Shown here piece by piece: positions 54,618-64,000 of a stretch of 64,000 nt of DNA. Made by a program: the position numbers and the translations under genes. This stretch comes from Amorphophallus konjac (taxonomy: Eukaryota > Streptophyta > Magnoliopsida > Alismatales > Araceae), in assembly GCA_022559845.1 (NCBI GenBank), contig CM040128.1:221697643-221761642 (forward strand), given 5' to 3'. The notes under the pieces are model-generated. The model ran no database searches, was not told where the DNA came from, and was given only the letters and a program-made list of their open reading frames with translations. How positions within the stretch are numbered: the first letter of the stretch is position 1; the number at the start of each line of letters is the position of its first letter.

Positions 54618-57600
54618 TTAAGACACTATGTATAAGCCTAACTCTCTTCTTAATGTAGTGAACTTTTCATTATCCAGAGGTTTTGTGAAAATATCAGCAA
54701 TCTGATTATCTGTTCCTACATGAATTAGTTCAAAATTATTCTTAGACACCTCATCTCTTATAAAATGATGTCTTATCTCTATATGTTTTGTTCGAGAATG
54801 CAAAATAGGATTTTTAGCAAGATTGATGGCACTTGTATTATCACAGTAAATAGGTGTGCACCCTAGGTCTACTTGGTAGTCCTGAAGTTGGTGTTTAATC
54901 CATATTACTTGTGTTCCACAACTCCCTGCAGCCACATATTCAGCTTCTGCAGTGGAGAGGGCCACAGAATGTTGTTTCTTGGAGTCCCAAGATACTAAAC
55001 ACCCACCCAAGAATTCACAATGGCCACTTGTGCTTTTCCTGTCTAGTTTACAGCCTGCATAGTCAGCATCTGTGTATGTTACTAGATTCAATGTGCGAGA
55101 AGCAGGAAACCATAAACCAAGGGAGTGACTAGCTGACAAATATCTGAAGATTCTTTTAACTGCAGCTAAGTGTAGTTCAGTGGGTCTAGACTGATATCTT
55201 GCACACATTCCTACACTGAATTGTATATCAGGTCTAGAGGCTGTTAAGTAAAGAAGTGATCCAATCATACCTCTATAAAGTTTGGCATTTACTTCTTTAC
55301 CTGTCTCATCTGCATCCAATGATGTATTGGTGCCCATGGGTGTAGTAATGTACTTTAAGTTTTCCATGCCAAACCTTTTGAACAATTCCATTGTGTATTT
55401 GGTTTGGTTGATGAAGCACCCATCTTCTAGCTGCTGTACCTGCAATCTAAGAAAATATTTTAGTTCACCAACCAAGCTCATCTCAAATTCAGCAGACATC
55501 ATGGTAGAAAATTCATCACATAGTTCATGCCTAGTTGATCCAAATACAATGTCATCTACATATACCTGAACTATGATGAGATCTTTACTCATGCCCTTGG
55601 TGAATAAAGTCTGATCAACTTTATCTCTTTTGTAGCCCTTGCTGATCAGAAATTCAGATAATCTTTCATACCAAGCTCTTGGAGCCTGCTTTAGACCATA
55701 CAAGGCTTTGTTTAACCTGAAAACTTGGTTAGGTTGAGGAGAAAATTGAAATCCAGGAGGTTGTTCAACAAAGACTTCTTCTTTAATAACTCCATTTAAA
55801 AAGGCACTTTTAACATCTATTTGTTGGAGTTTAATGTTCTTTGAGCATGCAAAGGCAAGCAACAATCTTATGGCTTCCATCCTAGCAACTGGTGCATAAG
55901 ATTCATCAAAGTCTACACCAAATTCCTGACAGTAACCTTTGGCTACTAGTCTGGCCTTGTTCCTCGAGATGATTCCATCTTCATTTATCTTATTTTTGAA
56001 CACCCACTTGGTTCCTATGACATTAATACCATCTGGTCTTGGGACAAGCTCCCAGACATCATTCCTTTCAAACTGACCTAATTCCTCACTCATAGCATTT
56101 ACCCAACCTTGATCAGCTAAGGCCTCTTCTACTGTTTTGGGTTCAATTTGTGAGACTAAAGTAATTAGGTCGTCATTATTCACATTTCTAAAATGAGATC
56201 TAGTCCTTAGAGGTTCTTCAGGATTGCCTATGACATTATCTAACGGATGGTCTTTAAGGAATCTAATATTTGTTGAAGACTCACCTGTTTCTCTTTGACC
56301 TTCCTGATTTTGGGAATTTGTTTCTCCATTCTGCTGAGTCTTCTCTTCTTCTTGTTGGTTTTCCAGAAAATCTCCACCATGATTGGAGTCCCTGTCAAGA
56401 TTTTCAATATTAGAAACATCTTTCTTTTCACTAAAAAGAATGTGTGGAGATTCTTCCACTTTCTGATCTGATACATTAAATACCCTATATGCCCTTGACA
56501 CTTCTGAGTAACCCAAGAATATTCCAGGTGAACTCTTGGCTTCAAACTTGTCTAAATCTTTCTTATCATTGTTATGAATAAAATATTTTGCTCCAAAAAT
56601 TCTGAAATGAAACAAGTTTGGTTTCTTACCTTTTAGAAGCTCATAGGGTGTTTTCTTGTGTATGGGTCTTACCATGGCCCTGTTGATTATATAGGTTGCT
56701 GTATTGGCCGCTTCTGCCCAAAACCTTCTAGGTAACTTACTTTCGATCAACATGGTTCGGGCCATCTCCACCACTGTTCTATTTCTTCTCTCCACGATCC
56801 CATTCTGTTCAGGTGTCCTGGGAGAGGAAAACCTGTGAGTTAGTCCTTCTTTGTCACAAAGTTCAGTAAACATGGAATTTTCAAACTCACCTCCATGATC
56901 AGATTGAATAGAACTAACCTTGAACTTTCCTTCTTGCTTGACCTTATTGAAAAATAGATTAAACTTTTGAAATGCATCACTCTTATTTGCTAAGAAAAAT
57001 ATCCATGAATATCTGGAGAAGTCATCTATGATGACATAGCCAAACCTGTTACCATTAAGACTCTGAGTTCTGGTTGGACCGAAGAGATCCATTGGTCTAG
57101 AAGATAATGACTCAGATCTTAATTTGAAAGAGTTTCTGGTCTGTTTGCCTAGAGCACAGGCATCACATGATTTTGAAATGGAATTAAATTTAATTTTAGG
57201 CATGCCTTTAACTAAATCAAGTTTGACCAGTTTATTTAAAGTAGAAAAGCTAGCATGACCTAGACGTCTATGCCATTCAAAAGCATCAATTTCAGAGTTA
57301 GCAGACAAACAAATAGTAGAGTCAGATTTCTCATTTAAGTCTACAATGTAGACATTATTAATCCCGTTGGCTACAAATTTAACCTCATCAGAATTTATTT
57401 CAAAGATTTTGCATGAAGTATCATCAAAAACAACCTTGTGACCCATGTCACATAACTGACTGATGCTGATCAGATTATGTTGTAGCCCTTCCACAAGTAA
57501 GACTTTTTCAATGGAGTTTGTGGAAGACTTACCTACTGTGCCAACTCCAATTATTTTACCTTTGTTCTTTCCTCCAAACTTGACCAGACCTCCTGGCTTC

Positions 57601-57695
57601 ATCTCTATCTTACTGAACTTGGATCGGTCTCCTGTCATATGCCTAGAGCAGCCACTGTCGAGGTACCACTTGTTGTCTTCAGCTTCCAGGCCGAC
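54618..57695 (-). CDS. pol: Copia pol: protease, integrase, reverse transcriptase, RNase H
   Basis: A single open frame of 1025 codons after a TAG at 57696; the first ATG is at 57638. Protease is marked by KWYLDSGCSRHMTGD. Counting from that ATG: pre-integrase zinc residues H123, H128, C158 and C161; integrase catalytic D184, D247 and E283; RT first Asp D608 (IDVKSAFLNG) and YVDD at 693-696; RNase H D857, E898 and D933. It ends with the conserved HIEIRHHFIRD and ADIFTKPL motifs. One oddity is FLRLQV, where copia RTs usually have Gly before Leu. In the family, gag-pol is made as one polyprotein, but here pol is out of frame with gag and blocked by the TAG. It is intact enough to act if those two breaks were bypassed; whether that happens is unknown. 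Confidence 0.93.
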   Translation of the reverse strand, partial: VGLEAEDNKWYLDSGCSRHMTGDRSKFSKIEMKPGGLVKFGGKNKGKIIGVGTVGKSSTNSIEKVLLVEGLQHNLISISQLCDMGHKVVFDDTSCKIFEINSDEVKFVANGINNVYIVDLNEKSDSTICLSANSEIDAFEWHRRLGHASFSTLNKLVKLDLVKGMPKIKFNSISKSCDACALGKQTRNSFKLRSESLSSRPMDLFGPTRTQSLNGNRFGYVIIDDFSRYSWIFFLANKSDAFQKFNLFFNKVKQEGKFKVSSIQSDHGGEFENSMFTELCDKEGLTHRFSSPRTPEQNGIVERRNRTVVEMARTMLIESKLPRRFWAEAANTATYIINRAMVRPIHKKTPYELLKGKKPNLFHFRIFGAKYFIHNNDKKDLDKFEAKSSPGIFLGYSEVSRAYRVFNVSDQKVEESPHILFSEKKDVSNIENLDRDSNHGGDFLENQQEEEKTQQNGETNSQNQEGQRETGESSTNIRFLKDHPLDNVIGNPEEPLRTRSHFRNVNNDDLITLVSQIEPKTVEEALADQGWVNAMSEELGQFERNDVWELVPRPDGINVIGTKWVFKNKINEDGIISRNKARLVAKGYCQEFGVDFDESYAPVARMEAIRLLLAFACSKNIKLQQIDVKSAFLNGVIKEEVFVEQPPGFQFSPQPNQVFRLNKALYGLKQAPRAWYERLSEFLISKGYKRDKVDQTLFTKGMSKDLIIVQVYVDDIVFGSTRHELCDEFSTMMSAEFEMSLVGELKYFLRLQVQQLEDGCFINQTKYTMELFKRFGMENLKYITTPMGTNTSLDADETGKEVNAKLYRGMIGSLLYLTASRPDIQFSVGMCARYQSRPTELHLAAVKRIFRYLSASHSLGLWFPASRTLNLVTYTDADYAGCKLDRKSTSGHCEFLGGCLVSWDSKKQHSVALSTAEAEYVAAGSCGTQVIWIKHQLQDYQVDLGCTPIYCDNTSAINLAKNPILHSRTKHIEIRHHFIRDEVSKNNFELIHVGTDNQIADIFTKPLDNEKFTTLRRELGLYIVS

Positions 57696-57708
57696 CTACA
57701 CAAGTATA

Positions 57709-58443
57709 TCAAGCAGAGTGATTTGGAACCCAAGATGAGTTGGGTCCAAGTACATTGTTTAAATCTCTGATCAAGTGTTTGGGTACCCAGATTTGTTTCA
57801 ACATGGTTTTCTCTGGCACCCTCCTTTCAGGTTTATTAAAGTTCAATCCAGCTAAACTTGAGAAATGAGTTCTATTCCTTTCATCGGTCTTCCTATTCCT
57901 AGGAAATTTCCTGTAGGCTTGTTGATTGGTATATCTTTGACCATGAAAGTTGTTCCTCCAGTAGGTCTTGTTTGGACCCATCTGATTGTTATAATTCCAG
58001 CTTTTATTCTGATTTGTTTTCTTGGTCCAGCTACCATTTGTGTTCTGGTGAATGGACTTAATGTTATTCTTCATAAAGTTCATTCCAATCTTGAATGGTT
58101 GTCCAGTACTGGTTGTTGTGTTCTCTTTAGGACTTTGAGTTTTCTTAGAGCTGTTTGAGCTGGATGGTGTGTCCAGCTTTTCTTTTCCCTTCTCTGGACA
58201 GAAGGTGATAGTCTTGAATTGCAAGGGTCTCTTGTTGGTTGGGTCATAGCCTAGACCTTCCTTATTGAAATTGACCCTAGTTCCTAGTATAGCATCTAGG
58301 CTAGTCTTTCCTTGGACAAACTTCTCTAAGACTTTCTGTTTGTCTTCCAGCTCCTTTTGAAGAAACTCTGAATTCTTTAGGAGTTCAGCATTTACTTTCT
58401 TCACAGCTTCATATTTCTCTGAATTCATTCTGATTTCACTCAT
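57709..58443 (-). CDS. C-terminal gag/linker segment of the SIRE-type element
   Basis: An open frame of 244 codons from the ATG at 58443, overlapping the end of gag by four bases in the -1 frame. It starts with a coiled-coil-like, Lys/Glu-rich stretch continuing that of gag and is then Asn-, Thr- and Lys-rich. It ends with the KQIWVPKHL and GPNSSWVPN motifs that lie just before protease in SIRE-lineage polyproteins. It is thus the middle of the gag-pol polyprotein rather than a separate gene. It stops at TGA 57709-57711, where a second frame change would be needed to reach pol. Confidence 0.75.
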   Translation of the reverse strand: MSEIRMNSEKYEAVKKVNAELLKNSEFLQKELEDKQKVLEKFVQGKTSLDAILGTRVNFNKEGLGYDPTNKRPLQFKTITFCPEKGKEKLDTPSSSNSSKKTQSPKENTTTSTGQPFKIGMNFMKNNIKSIHQNTNGSWTKKTNQNKSWNYNNQMGPNKTYWRNNFHGQRYTNQQAYRKFPRNRKTDERNRTHFSSLAGLNFNKPERRVPEKTMLKQIWVPKHLIRDLNNVLGPNSSWVPNHSA

Positions 58444-59864
58444 GCTTTCTTCAATTTTAGTTTTGAATTCATTGAGCTGTTTTTTACTTTCTTGATTTCT
58501 CCCCTAAGCTTATCATTCTCTTTCCTTTGTGAGGTCATTTCTTCTAGTTGTTCTTTTAGCTTTGCATTTTCCTCACAGACCAGAGTTTGTTCTTCAACAT
58601 TTGTGTTAAATTTTCTTTTCAGAACTCTATGCTCTTTGCTAAGTGAATTAAATTTATCTAGCAAGTCACCATAAGCATCCTCCCAGTCATCAATTGAGAA
58701 ATTTTTAAAAACGTTTATTACCTCCTCTTCACTGTTTGCCATAAGATAAATTCCTTCTTCATATTCCTCCGAGGAAGTGTCTTCGGGATTTTCTTCTTCC
58801 TCGCTCCATGTGTAGACCATCGCCTGTGGCTTTTTCTTCTTCTGCACCTTTGTGAACTTCTTCTGAAGATAGGGACCTTTCTTCTGGAGTTCTGGGCATT
58901 CGCCTTTCATGTGTCCCTGTTTGTTACAGTTAAAACAAGTCAGTTTCTTAGGATTTCTATCCCTGTAATTGGTAAACTCAGCTTTCTTGTTAAAAGAGTG
59001 TGGGTTCTTCTTCCTGAAGGTCTTTCCCTTTGTCCTCAGAAACTTTCTGAACTGACGAGTGAGCATAGCCTGCTCCCCCTGGTCGAGATCTGAAAGACCT
59101 TCAAGCTCGGACTCAGACTCGGGGCTACTGCTGCTGCTCCCACTTTTACTACCCTTGTTGCGGGAAGCTCTTAGAGCTACATTTTTACCCTTCCTCTCAC
59201 TACCTTCTCCACCTCCTTGGAAGTTCATCTCATAGGTCATCAGGGATCCTATGAGTTCATTCACAGTTAAGACAGTCAAATCTTTTGACTCCTCAATCAC
59301 AATGGCCTTAGTGTGCCATGTCGGGGATAAAGATCTAAGGATTTTCCTGACTATATCTGCCTCAGCAAGATCCTTCCCTAGCCCTTTAAGAGTGTTAGTG
59401 ATCAAGGATAACCTGGCATACATTTCGGTTATATTCTCATCTGCATTCATCTTAAACATTTCATACTTGGAGGTGTAGAGATTTACCTTCGAGGCTTTCA
59501 CTTGAGCTGTACCTTCATAAATTAATTGCAGCTCATCCCACATTCGCTTGGCAGTTCTGTATGCAGATATACGAGCATATTCCTCTGGATGAACAGCACA
59601 CTTGATTATGTTCAGCGCCGTCCAGTTGAGTGACGAGAGCTTCACATGATCATCTGTCCAAGCATCCTCGTTTGGTGGCAGCTCATATGGCCCCACCGTG
59701 ATTACTCTCCACAATTTATGACTCTGAGCTCTGATGAACACTTCCATCCTGTTCTTCCAAAACAGATAGTTACTACCATCGAAATAAGGAGGGCGACTAA
59801 TGGATTGACCTTCGGCCATGAAGGTTCTAGGACCACCACCATTTCCTTGACCGTTCGTCCACAT
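58440..59864 (-). CDS. gag: Copia gag (UBN2-type) with zinc knuckle
   Basis: 474 codons from the ATG at 59864, about 12 bases after the primer site; the open frame extends into the primer site without an ATG. The N-terminal gag core shows RPPYFDGSNYLFWKNRMEVF and the AKRMWDELQLIYEGT region. A Ser/Glu linker leads to one CCHC knuckle, CFNCNKQGHMKGEC, near residue 310. An acidic patch (SEEEENPEDTSSEEYEEG) and a coiled coil (KLKEQLEEMTSQRKENDKL) follow. The product forms the particle shell and binds element RNA. The frame ends 15 codons after an A AAA AAC heptamer; the -1 frame continues into the next segment. Confidence 0.9.
   Translation of the reverse strand: MWTNGQGNGGGPRTFMAEGQSISRPPYFDGSNYLFWKNRMEVFIRAQSHKLWRVITVGPYELPPNEDAWTDDHVKLSSLNWTALNIIKCAVHPEEYARISAYRTAKRMWDELQLIYEGTAQVKASKVNLYTSKYEMFKMNADENITEMYARLSLITNTLKGLGKDLAEADIVRKILRSLSPTWHTKAIVIEESKDLTVLTVNELIGSLMTYEMNFQGGGEGSERKGKNVALRASRNKGSKSGSSSSSPESESELEGLSDLDQGEQAMLTRQFRKFLRTKGKTFRKKNPHSFNKKAEFTNYRDRNPKKLTCFNCNKQGHMKGECPELQKKGPYLQKKFTKVQKKKKPQAMVYTWSEEEENPEDTSSEEYEEGIYLMANSEEEVINVFKNFSIDDWEDAYGDLLDKFNSLSKEHRVLKRKFNTNVEEQTLVCEENAKLKEQLEEMTSQRKENDKLRGEIKKVKNSSMNSKLKLKKA
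58479..58485 (-). other. A AAA AAC heptamer at the gag frame change
   Basis: On the minus strand A AAA AAC lies in the phase of a -1 slippery site, with zero-frame codons AAA and AAC. Slipping back one base continues directly into the 57709-58443 frame. A one-base loss from a seven-A run would look identical. Confidence 0.6.
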
Positions 59865-59875
59865 GGCGTAAACCT

Positions 59876-59887
59876 GCTCTGATACCA
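59876..59887 (-). promoter_or_regulatory. SIRE-type primer-binding site
   Basis: Minus-strand TGGTATCAGAGC is a perfect match to the plant initiator-tRNA-Met site, two bases after the LTR. Confidence 0.9.
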
Positions 59888-59889
59888 AT

Positions 59890-61292
59890 TGTTAGCGCAG
59901 CAAGAGTGATATAGAAGGGGGGGGATGAATAGATCACTCCCAGTTTGCAAAGCTTAGGCGAGAAAATAAATCTACCGCTTATGCCCCTTCTAAACTAGCA
60001 CACAAAGAATTGCAAATGCAGGTATCAATCAAGATCGAATAAGAAAATGATGATAAGAGCTGAACACACAACTAGTCGAAGAGACAAGCAGATAGAGAGC
60101 GCTGATAAAGATCGCAAACCACAGAGAAGACAACCGGTTTTTAGGTGGTTCGACTGCAGTCCGCAATCTACATCCACCCCTCACTCCAACTAGAGTGAGG
60201 ATTCCACTAGCCACTGCTAGAGCACAGCAGACTCAGTCTGCGAACAACTTGCTGCCAAACAGCTTGAAAACCCAAGGGAGACAAATCCCTCAACCAAGCT
60301 TTGCTACCCACAGAGCTTGTAACCTGTTCTAGCACCCAGCATGAACAGAACCGGAGAGTGCCTCTCCCTTCCTCCACACACCGGAGGGAACCTGCTAATG
60401 ACAACCCGTCACTAGCAACACCAGAGATCAGCGATCTCTCTTCCTCTGCTACCCAGAGGGAAACAGGAGATAGACTCCCTTCCTTCACACACCGGAGGGG
60501 AACAGATCAGAAATAGACGAAGAACACATAAAGAAAATCAGAAAAGGAACTAAAGACTGATCGAGAAAACATTCGATACTGAGAGTTAATACAAATGTAG
60601 CTTCCTGGGAAGCAATTTCAGAAACCCGATACTGCAAACTCTCTTTCTCTCTTCACTGCTATCTCTCTTTTTCTTTCTCTCTTTTTATTTCTCTTTACTG
60701 GTGGATCGAGCTCTCTGCAATATTGCCTTTTCTTTCTTGGCTCTCATCTCCTTCATCGGTGGACGAAGGTTTCTATTTATAGCGGCAGCAGGTGGATAGG
60801 GCACAAAACGCGTGTGCCTCCCACGCTCGATCCAGAACCTTCCTGCCACGTGACCTTATTGGATTGGTTCCTTTTGTCTTGGATCACGTGCACCCTCTTT
60901 ATTAGGGAATAATCTTCCTCGTACCTGTAAGAAGATAAAAACCATTAACACGTAGTATGGCCACTAAAACTAAAGCTGCATGAGGTATATGATAACAGCA
61001 CGACGTGACCAGTACACGAGATAGGAAAAGAACGACATGAGGTACACTGTAACAGAACAGACACAACGAGGAGAACGACACGAAGTGAAACAAGAACAAC
61101 ACGAAGTACATACGATGACTACAGCACGAAGTAAAAACATCATGATATAATAACCAGTAATGAGAATGGCACGAGATGTAACTAGAGGATAGAGAGAAGC
61201 GACACGAGGTGGCACAGAAAGCAACACGAGGTGTTGCAATGTTCTGCACGCAGTGGAACGAAAATGACACGAAGACACAGAAACAACAGTAA
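59890..61292 (-). repeat. 5' LTR of the SIRE-type element, truncated (1403 of about 2424 bp)
   Basis: It matches 50681-52105 at about 99%, with one 22-bp deletion between two ACACGAGGT copies near 61205. The outer 1.0 kb of U3, including all of array B and half of array A, is missing. The TATA box is kept. Confidence 0.9.
60773..60781 (-). promoter_or_regulatory. TATA box, SIRE-type 5' LTR
   Basis: Minus-strand TATAAATAG, equivalent to 51564-51572. About 510 bp of U3 remain upstream of it. Confidence 0.6.
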
Positions 61293-61301
61293 TTGCAAAC
61301 G
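61293..61301. other. Filler at the duplication breakpoint
   Basis: Nine bases (TTGCAAACG) lie between the last base matching the SIRE LTR and the first base matching 47721. TGCAAACGCT spans the junction and recurs 25 bp downstream, so the filler looks copied from nearby. Confidence 0.7.
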
Positions 61302-62521
61302 CTATATAGTGCTAGATGTGCAAACGCTCTCGTGATAGTGATGATCAGGAGTAATTGCCATCATAGTACACCTTTCTACAACTTATTGTTCGTCATGAAA
61401 AGATCTTGATTTGCCTTATTAGAGGGGTTATCATATCGTCGTGATATTCCCTTAGTGTCTTAGCAAATGCTATGTAGTGCTTGTAGAAGTAATTGTTCTA
61501 CTTCTATATCGATCATCATAGATGTTCTTGAATTATCCCATTGATAGTACTCGTTATCTTGTCATGAAGATCTTTTATAATAATGGATACATTAAAGCTC
61601 TCATGATAGTGTTCGTCATAGAGAGATGAATGTTATATTTTCTCATGAATGCTCTTGACCTAGCTTAAGAAAGTACTTGATTAGATCTTGCTATACTCTC
61701 TTGATTATCATCGTCCTTACTCTTCATGAGTTTATCTAGCATCTTGCTTACTCTTTTTTTTCTAGTTCTTGAATTTATCTCGTGTTATTATAGTTCTCGA
61801 TTTCTGTATCTCGCATGACCTGCATGAGCATGTTAAACTGTAATTGACTTAAAGCTAGCTTGGAAGCATGAGATATTAAGTCCTACTGAGCGTTCGCTCA
61901 CCCTGCGTTTTCCAATGTTTTTCAGGTAATGACCTTAGTGATGGCGAGACCGAACACGATGGGCAAGGGCAAGAGTGAAGAGAACTCTGACATCTAGATG
62001 AACCGTCTAGTCTGGTTATCTTGCGTCTTATGTCCCATTGTAATTTTTCTTTATTGAGTATTTTCATTTATTATGGGCCCGAATATGTAAAGAACTTATA
62101 TTTGAAATGAAATTTGTTATTTGTCTAAATTGTGTTTTGTGGAAATGACTATGCTCTGATTGACACGACTGTTTAAATGCCACGTTCCGAGCAAACGACA
62201 TGTTCTGCTGCTATCAGTTCGGGGCGTGACAACGAGGTTCCGAAAGCAGCCGTTCAGTGGCCTGAAAGCTCTGTCAGTACATCCCATCGTGGTTTTGCGA
62301 GACCAGGACGAGATGGAGGATCACGGTGACGCCCGGGCTCAGTCCGGGGCCCGCTGTCGGGCTCGTACCAAGCAAGCATGACAGAACGGGCTTAATCCGG
62401 CACACCCTCTTCCCGGCGCGCCCTTCCTTTCCGACGCCCTCTTCCCAACGCGCAAACTCAACATGCATGTATAGCTGACCCGCTCTTCTCACGCTAGAGA
62501 AGGATCACATCATGGCGAGGC

Positions 62522-62529
62522 TATATAAG
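62522..62529 (+). promoter_or_regulatory. TATA box (duplicate of 48941-48948)
   Basis: The same TATATAAG in the same context in the right copy of the duplication. Confidence 0.45.
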
Positions 62530-63427
62530 CCAACTAGCGGCCGAAGAGAGAAAAAAGGGAGGAGAAAATAGAAGAGGCATAGTCGAAACGGGAAGAAAGA
62601 GAAGGGATCAAATAGAATCAAAGAAGAAAGAGGAGAGCCTTGGGAAACAAGCAGGGTTTCTGAGAACGAGCCAGAGAGCCACCCTCGCCCCGTCCGTTTG
62701 CCTGAAGAAGCTCGAAGTCTGAGGGGAAGGCCCTTTTCTGACACTCTATTTTCTGCGGTGAAAAGCTTAGGTGGGTTCCGGCATTTTCTTGTCTTCCACC
62801 CTTTTCTATTTGGCATTGTTCCTGTAAATAAATAGGGTCGAAGGGGGCGATGACATTAGCCCATCTTCTTCTTCATCCCTTTGTCTTTTTTTTTCTTCTG
62901 GAGTTGGGTTTATACCCGTCTGTGTAAGCTTGACCGGCCTCCGGCCGACTGTGCCATGCCGTGGTGAATGTATGCTGTAATGGTCCCTTGTCGATAGTAA
63001 TGCTCGATGCTGAATGAAATAATATATTTCTACGCCCTTCGTCGCCCCTTTTCTCTTCCTCAGGTTGTATTCGATTTCTAACATTCCGTATATCACCGTG
63101 TGGATTCCTTCCTCGCTGGTTTTGAATACGCCCTGGGTTATCCCAAAAGGGGCTACATCAATCACCCCCTCTCCCCGGGGTTTTTGTTCCAATAGAATGC
63201 TTGTATCATGTTTCCATCACTATATCGAGGGTTCATCGCCAGAGGTGTACCTATGTGTGCCTTACTGGTTGACCCTGAGGCCGGTCTCCTGTCGCACCTC
63301 CGTTCTCAATAATGGACCGAGGGGGATGAGGCTGCCCCTATAGACTGAATGCATGGTTTTCTGGCACCATTGCCTTTCGAAAGCTAACTCACTAACACCC
63401 TTGCTAACTTTCTAATCAATTAACCTC

Positions 63428-63430
<3 letters not shown>

Positions 63431-63473
<43 letters not shown>
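63431..63473. repeat. TA microsatellite, long allele
   Basis: 43 bp of TA against 19 bp in the left duplication copy, a 12-unit expansion since the duplication. Confidence 0.9.
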
Positions 63474-63475
<2 letters not shown>

Positions 63476-64000
63476 ATAGACATAACTGATCGTAATCAGT
63501 TTATTAGCCGAGCGTGTTCTACATATGCATTGTGTGTGACAGTTCCTCTCAAAGAGTCCAGTGGCCGGGGAGAGGGGACATTCCCCATTGATACCTCTGA
63601 ATCGCCAGTGGATCATAAGATCATGTCTCTTTATAGCATGCATCTTCTTGATCCATCGGACGAATATCAACAGGGCTTTGACCTAACATCAAATCCACTA
63701 TCCCCAGGGGAATAGTGGTGGCCATGGGTTGTGTGCCCCTCGTAGGCTAGCCCTCGGGATTTCCTCCCCCACTGGTCATCCCTTTTAGTCATGTTTCGGC
63801 CCATGGAATAATGGTGCCCCTCGTAGGCTAGCCCTCGGGGTCTTCCATCCATTCGGGTCTGCCGGCCGCCATTGTGCCACCCGGTATTAAGGAGCTTACT
63901 CCATTATGTGGGTATGCCTCCGCTTTCCCCCTGCAACTCTCTAGAGATGGGGAGATGCTACCAAATTTTGGTCAGGCATGTTTAACTGTTTGCCCTCATA

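Larger units (their letters stand above)
50681..61292 (-). mobile_element. SIRE-type Ty1/copia retrotransposon, nearly complete, 5' LTR truncated
   Basis: Minus-strand element with 3' LTR (50681-53104), PPT, 1.5-kb spacer, pol, gag, tRNA-Met primer site and the first 1.4 kb of the 5' LTR. Domain order is gag, protease, integrase, RT, RNase H, which is the copia order. The long gag with extra C-terminal region and the junction CATCATCAAAAAGGGGGAG next to the LTR place it in the SIRE/Maximus lineage. Shared LTR parts differ at only about 1% of sites, so insertion is recent. The left flank is CGCTC; the right flank is lost at the duplication breakpoint. Confidence 0.9.
61302..64000 (+). repeat. 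Right copy of the tandem duplication
   Basis: Near-identical second copy of 47721-50394, continuing past the window edge. It contains the solo-LTR end (GGGGCGTGACA to 62231, then ACGAG) and the LTR-like sequence after it. If the unit is complete, a second SIRE-type 3' LTR should begin about 290 bp beyond the window. Confidence 0.9.

Noticed and set aside
1..64000. tRNA, rRNA, CRISPR or bacterial-type operons
   Set aside because: None seen. The tRNA-like matches are primer-binding sites of retrotransposons.

Overview
The window is non-coding, transposon-packed DNA from a plant nuclear genome, almost certainly an angiosperm. The evidence is a Ty1/copia SIRE-type element, Ty3/gypsy Tekay/Del-type chromoviruses, primer-binding sites complementary to plant initiator tRNA-Met (TGGTATCAGAGC type), a CACTA transposon end and a TRIM. 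I see no intact host gene, no tRNA or rRNA gene and no CRISPR. The species cannot be named from this sequence.

Layout. (1) 1-3114: the 3' end of an LTR element, with polypurine tract (PPT) at 672 and 2.43-kb 3' LTR at 687-3114. (2) 3891-5293: a minus-strand TRIM with two 648-bp LTRs around a 107-bp interior. (3) 5.3-9.5 kb: low-copy-looking DNA with exon-like islands on the minus strand, a cluster of a short TCACCC phrase, and the right end of a CACTA element at 9494. (4) 9.8-14.66 kb: the 3' part of an old plus-strand SIRE-like copia element. Its LTR was hit by a minus-strand solo LTR (11550-14635, target duplication AATAT) and then by the Tekay element. (5) 14663-43651: a decayed plus-strand Tekay chromovirus spread over 29 kb by three later insertions. 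These are a 6.3-kb non-autonomous LTR element inside its 5' LTR (16741-23086, ATTTC), a 9.3-kb minus-strand non-autonomous element inside RNase H (26781-36102, CTATC) and a 3.8-kb solo LTR inside integrase (36713-40474, GTCAG). (6) 43652-50680: unidentified LTR-like sequence carrying a 4.4-kb plus-strand solo LTR (44235-48650, ACGAG). (7) 50681-61292: a young, nearly complete minus-strand SIRE-type copia element whose 5' LTR is cut at 61292. (8) 61302-64000: a near-identical second copy of 47721-50394, so a 13.6-kb tandem duplication starts here.

The only nearly intact coding machinery is the gag and pol of the SIRE-type element (54618-59864). It has a one-base frame change in gag at an A AAA AAC heptamer, plus a frame change and a TAG just before the protease site. 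The Tekay gag-pol has at least eight stops and at least three frame changes. The 6.3-kb non-autonomous element carries an unrecognised reading frame of 455 codons with a single internal TAG.

The most unusual signal is structural. Several LTR families here each carry their own array of short GC-rich palindromes or repeated 10-mers. The clearest is a set of about 17 small hairpins in the solo LTR at 11550-14635, whose stem arms change together from copy to copy.
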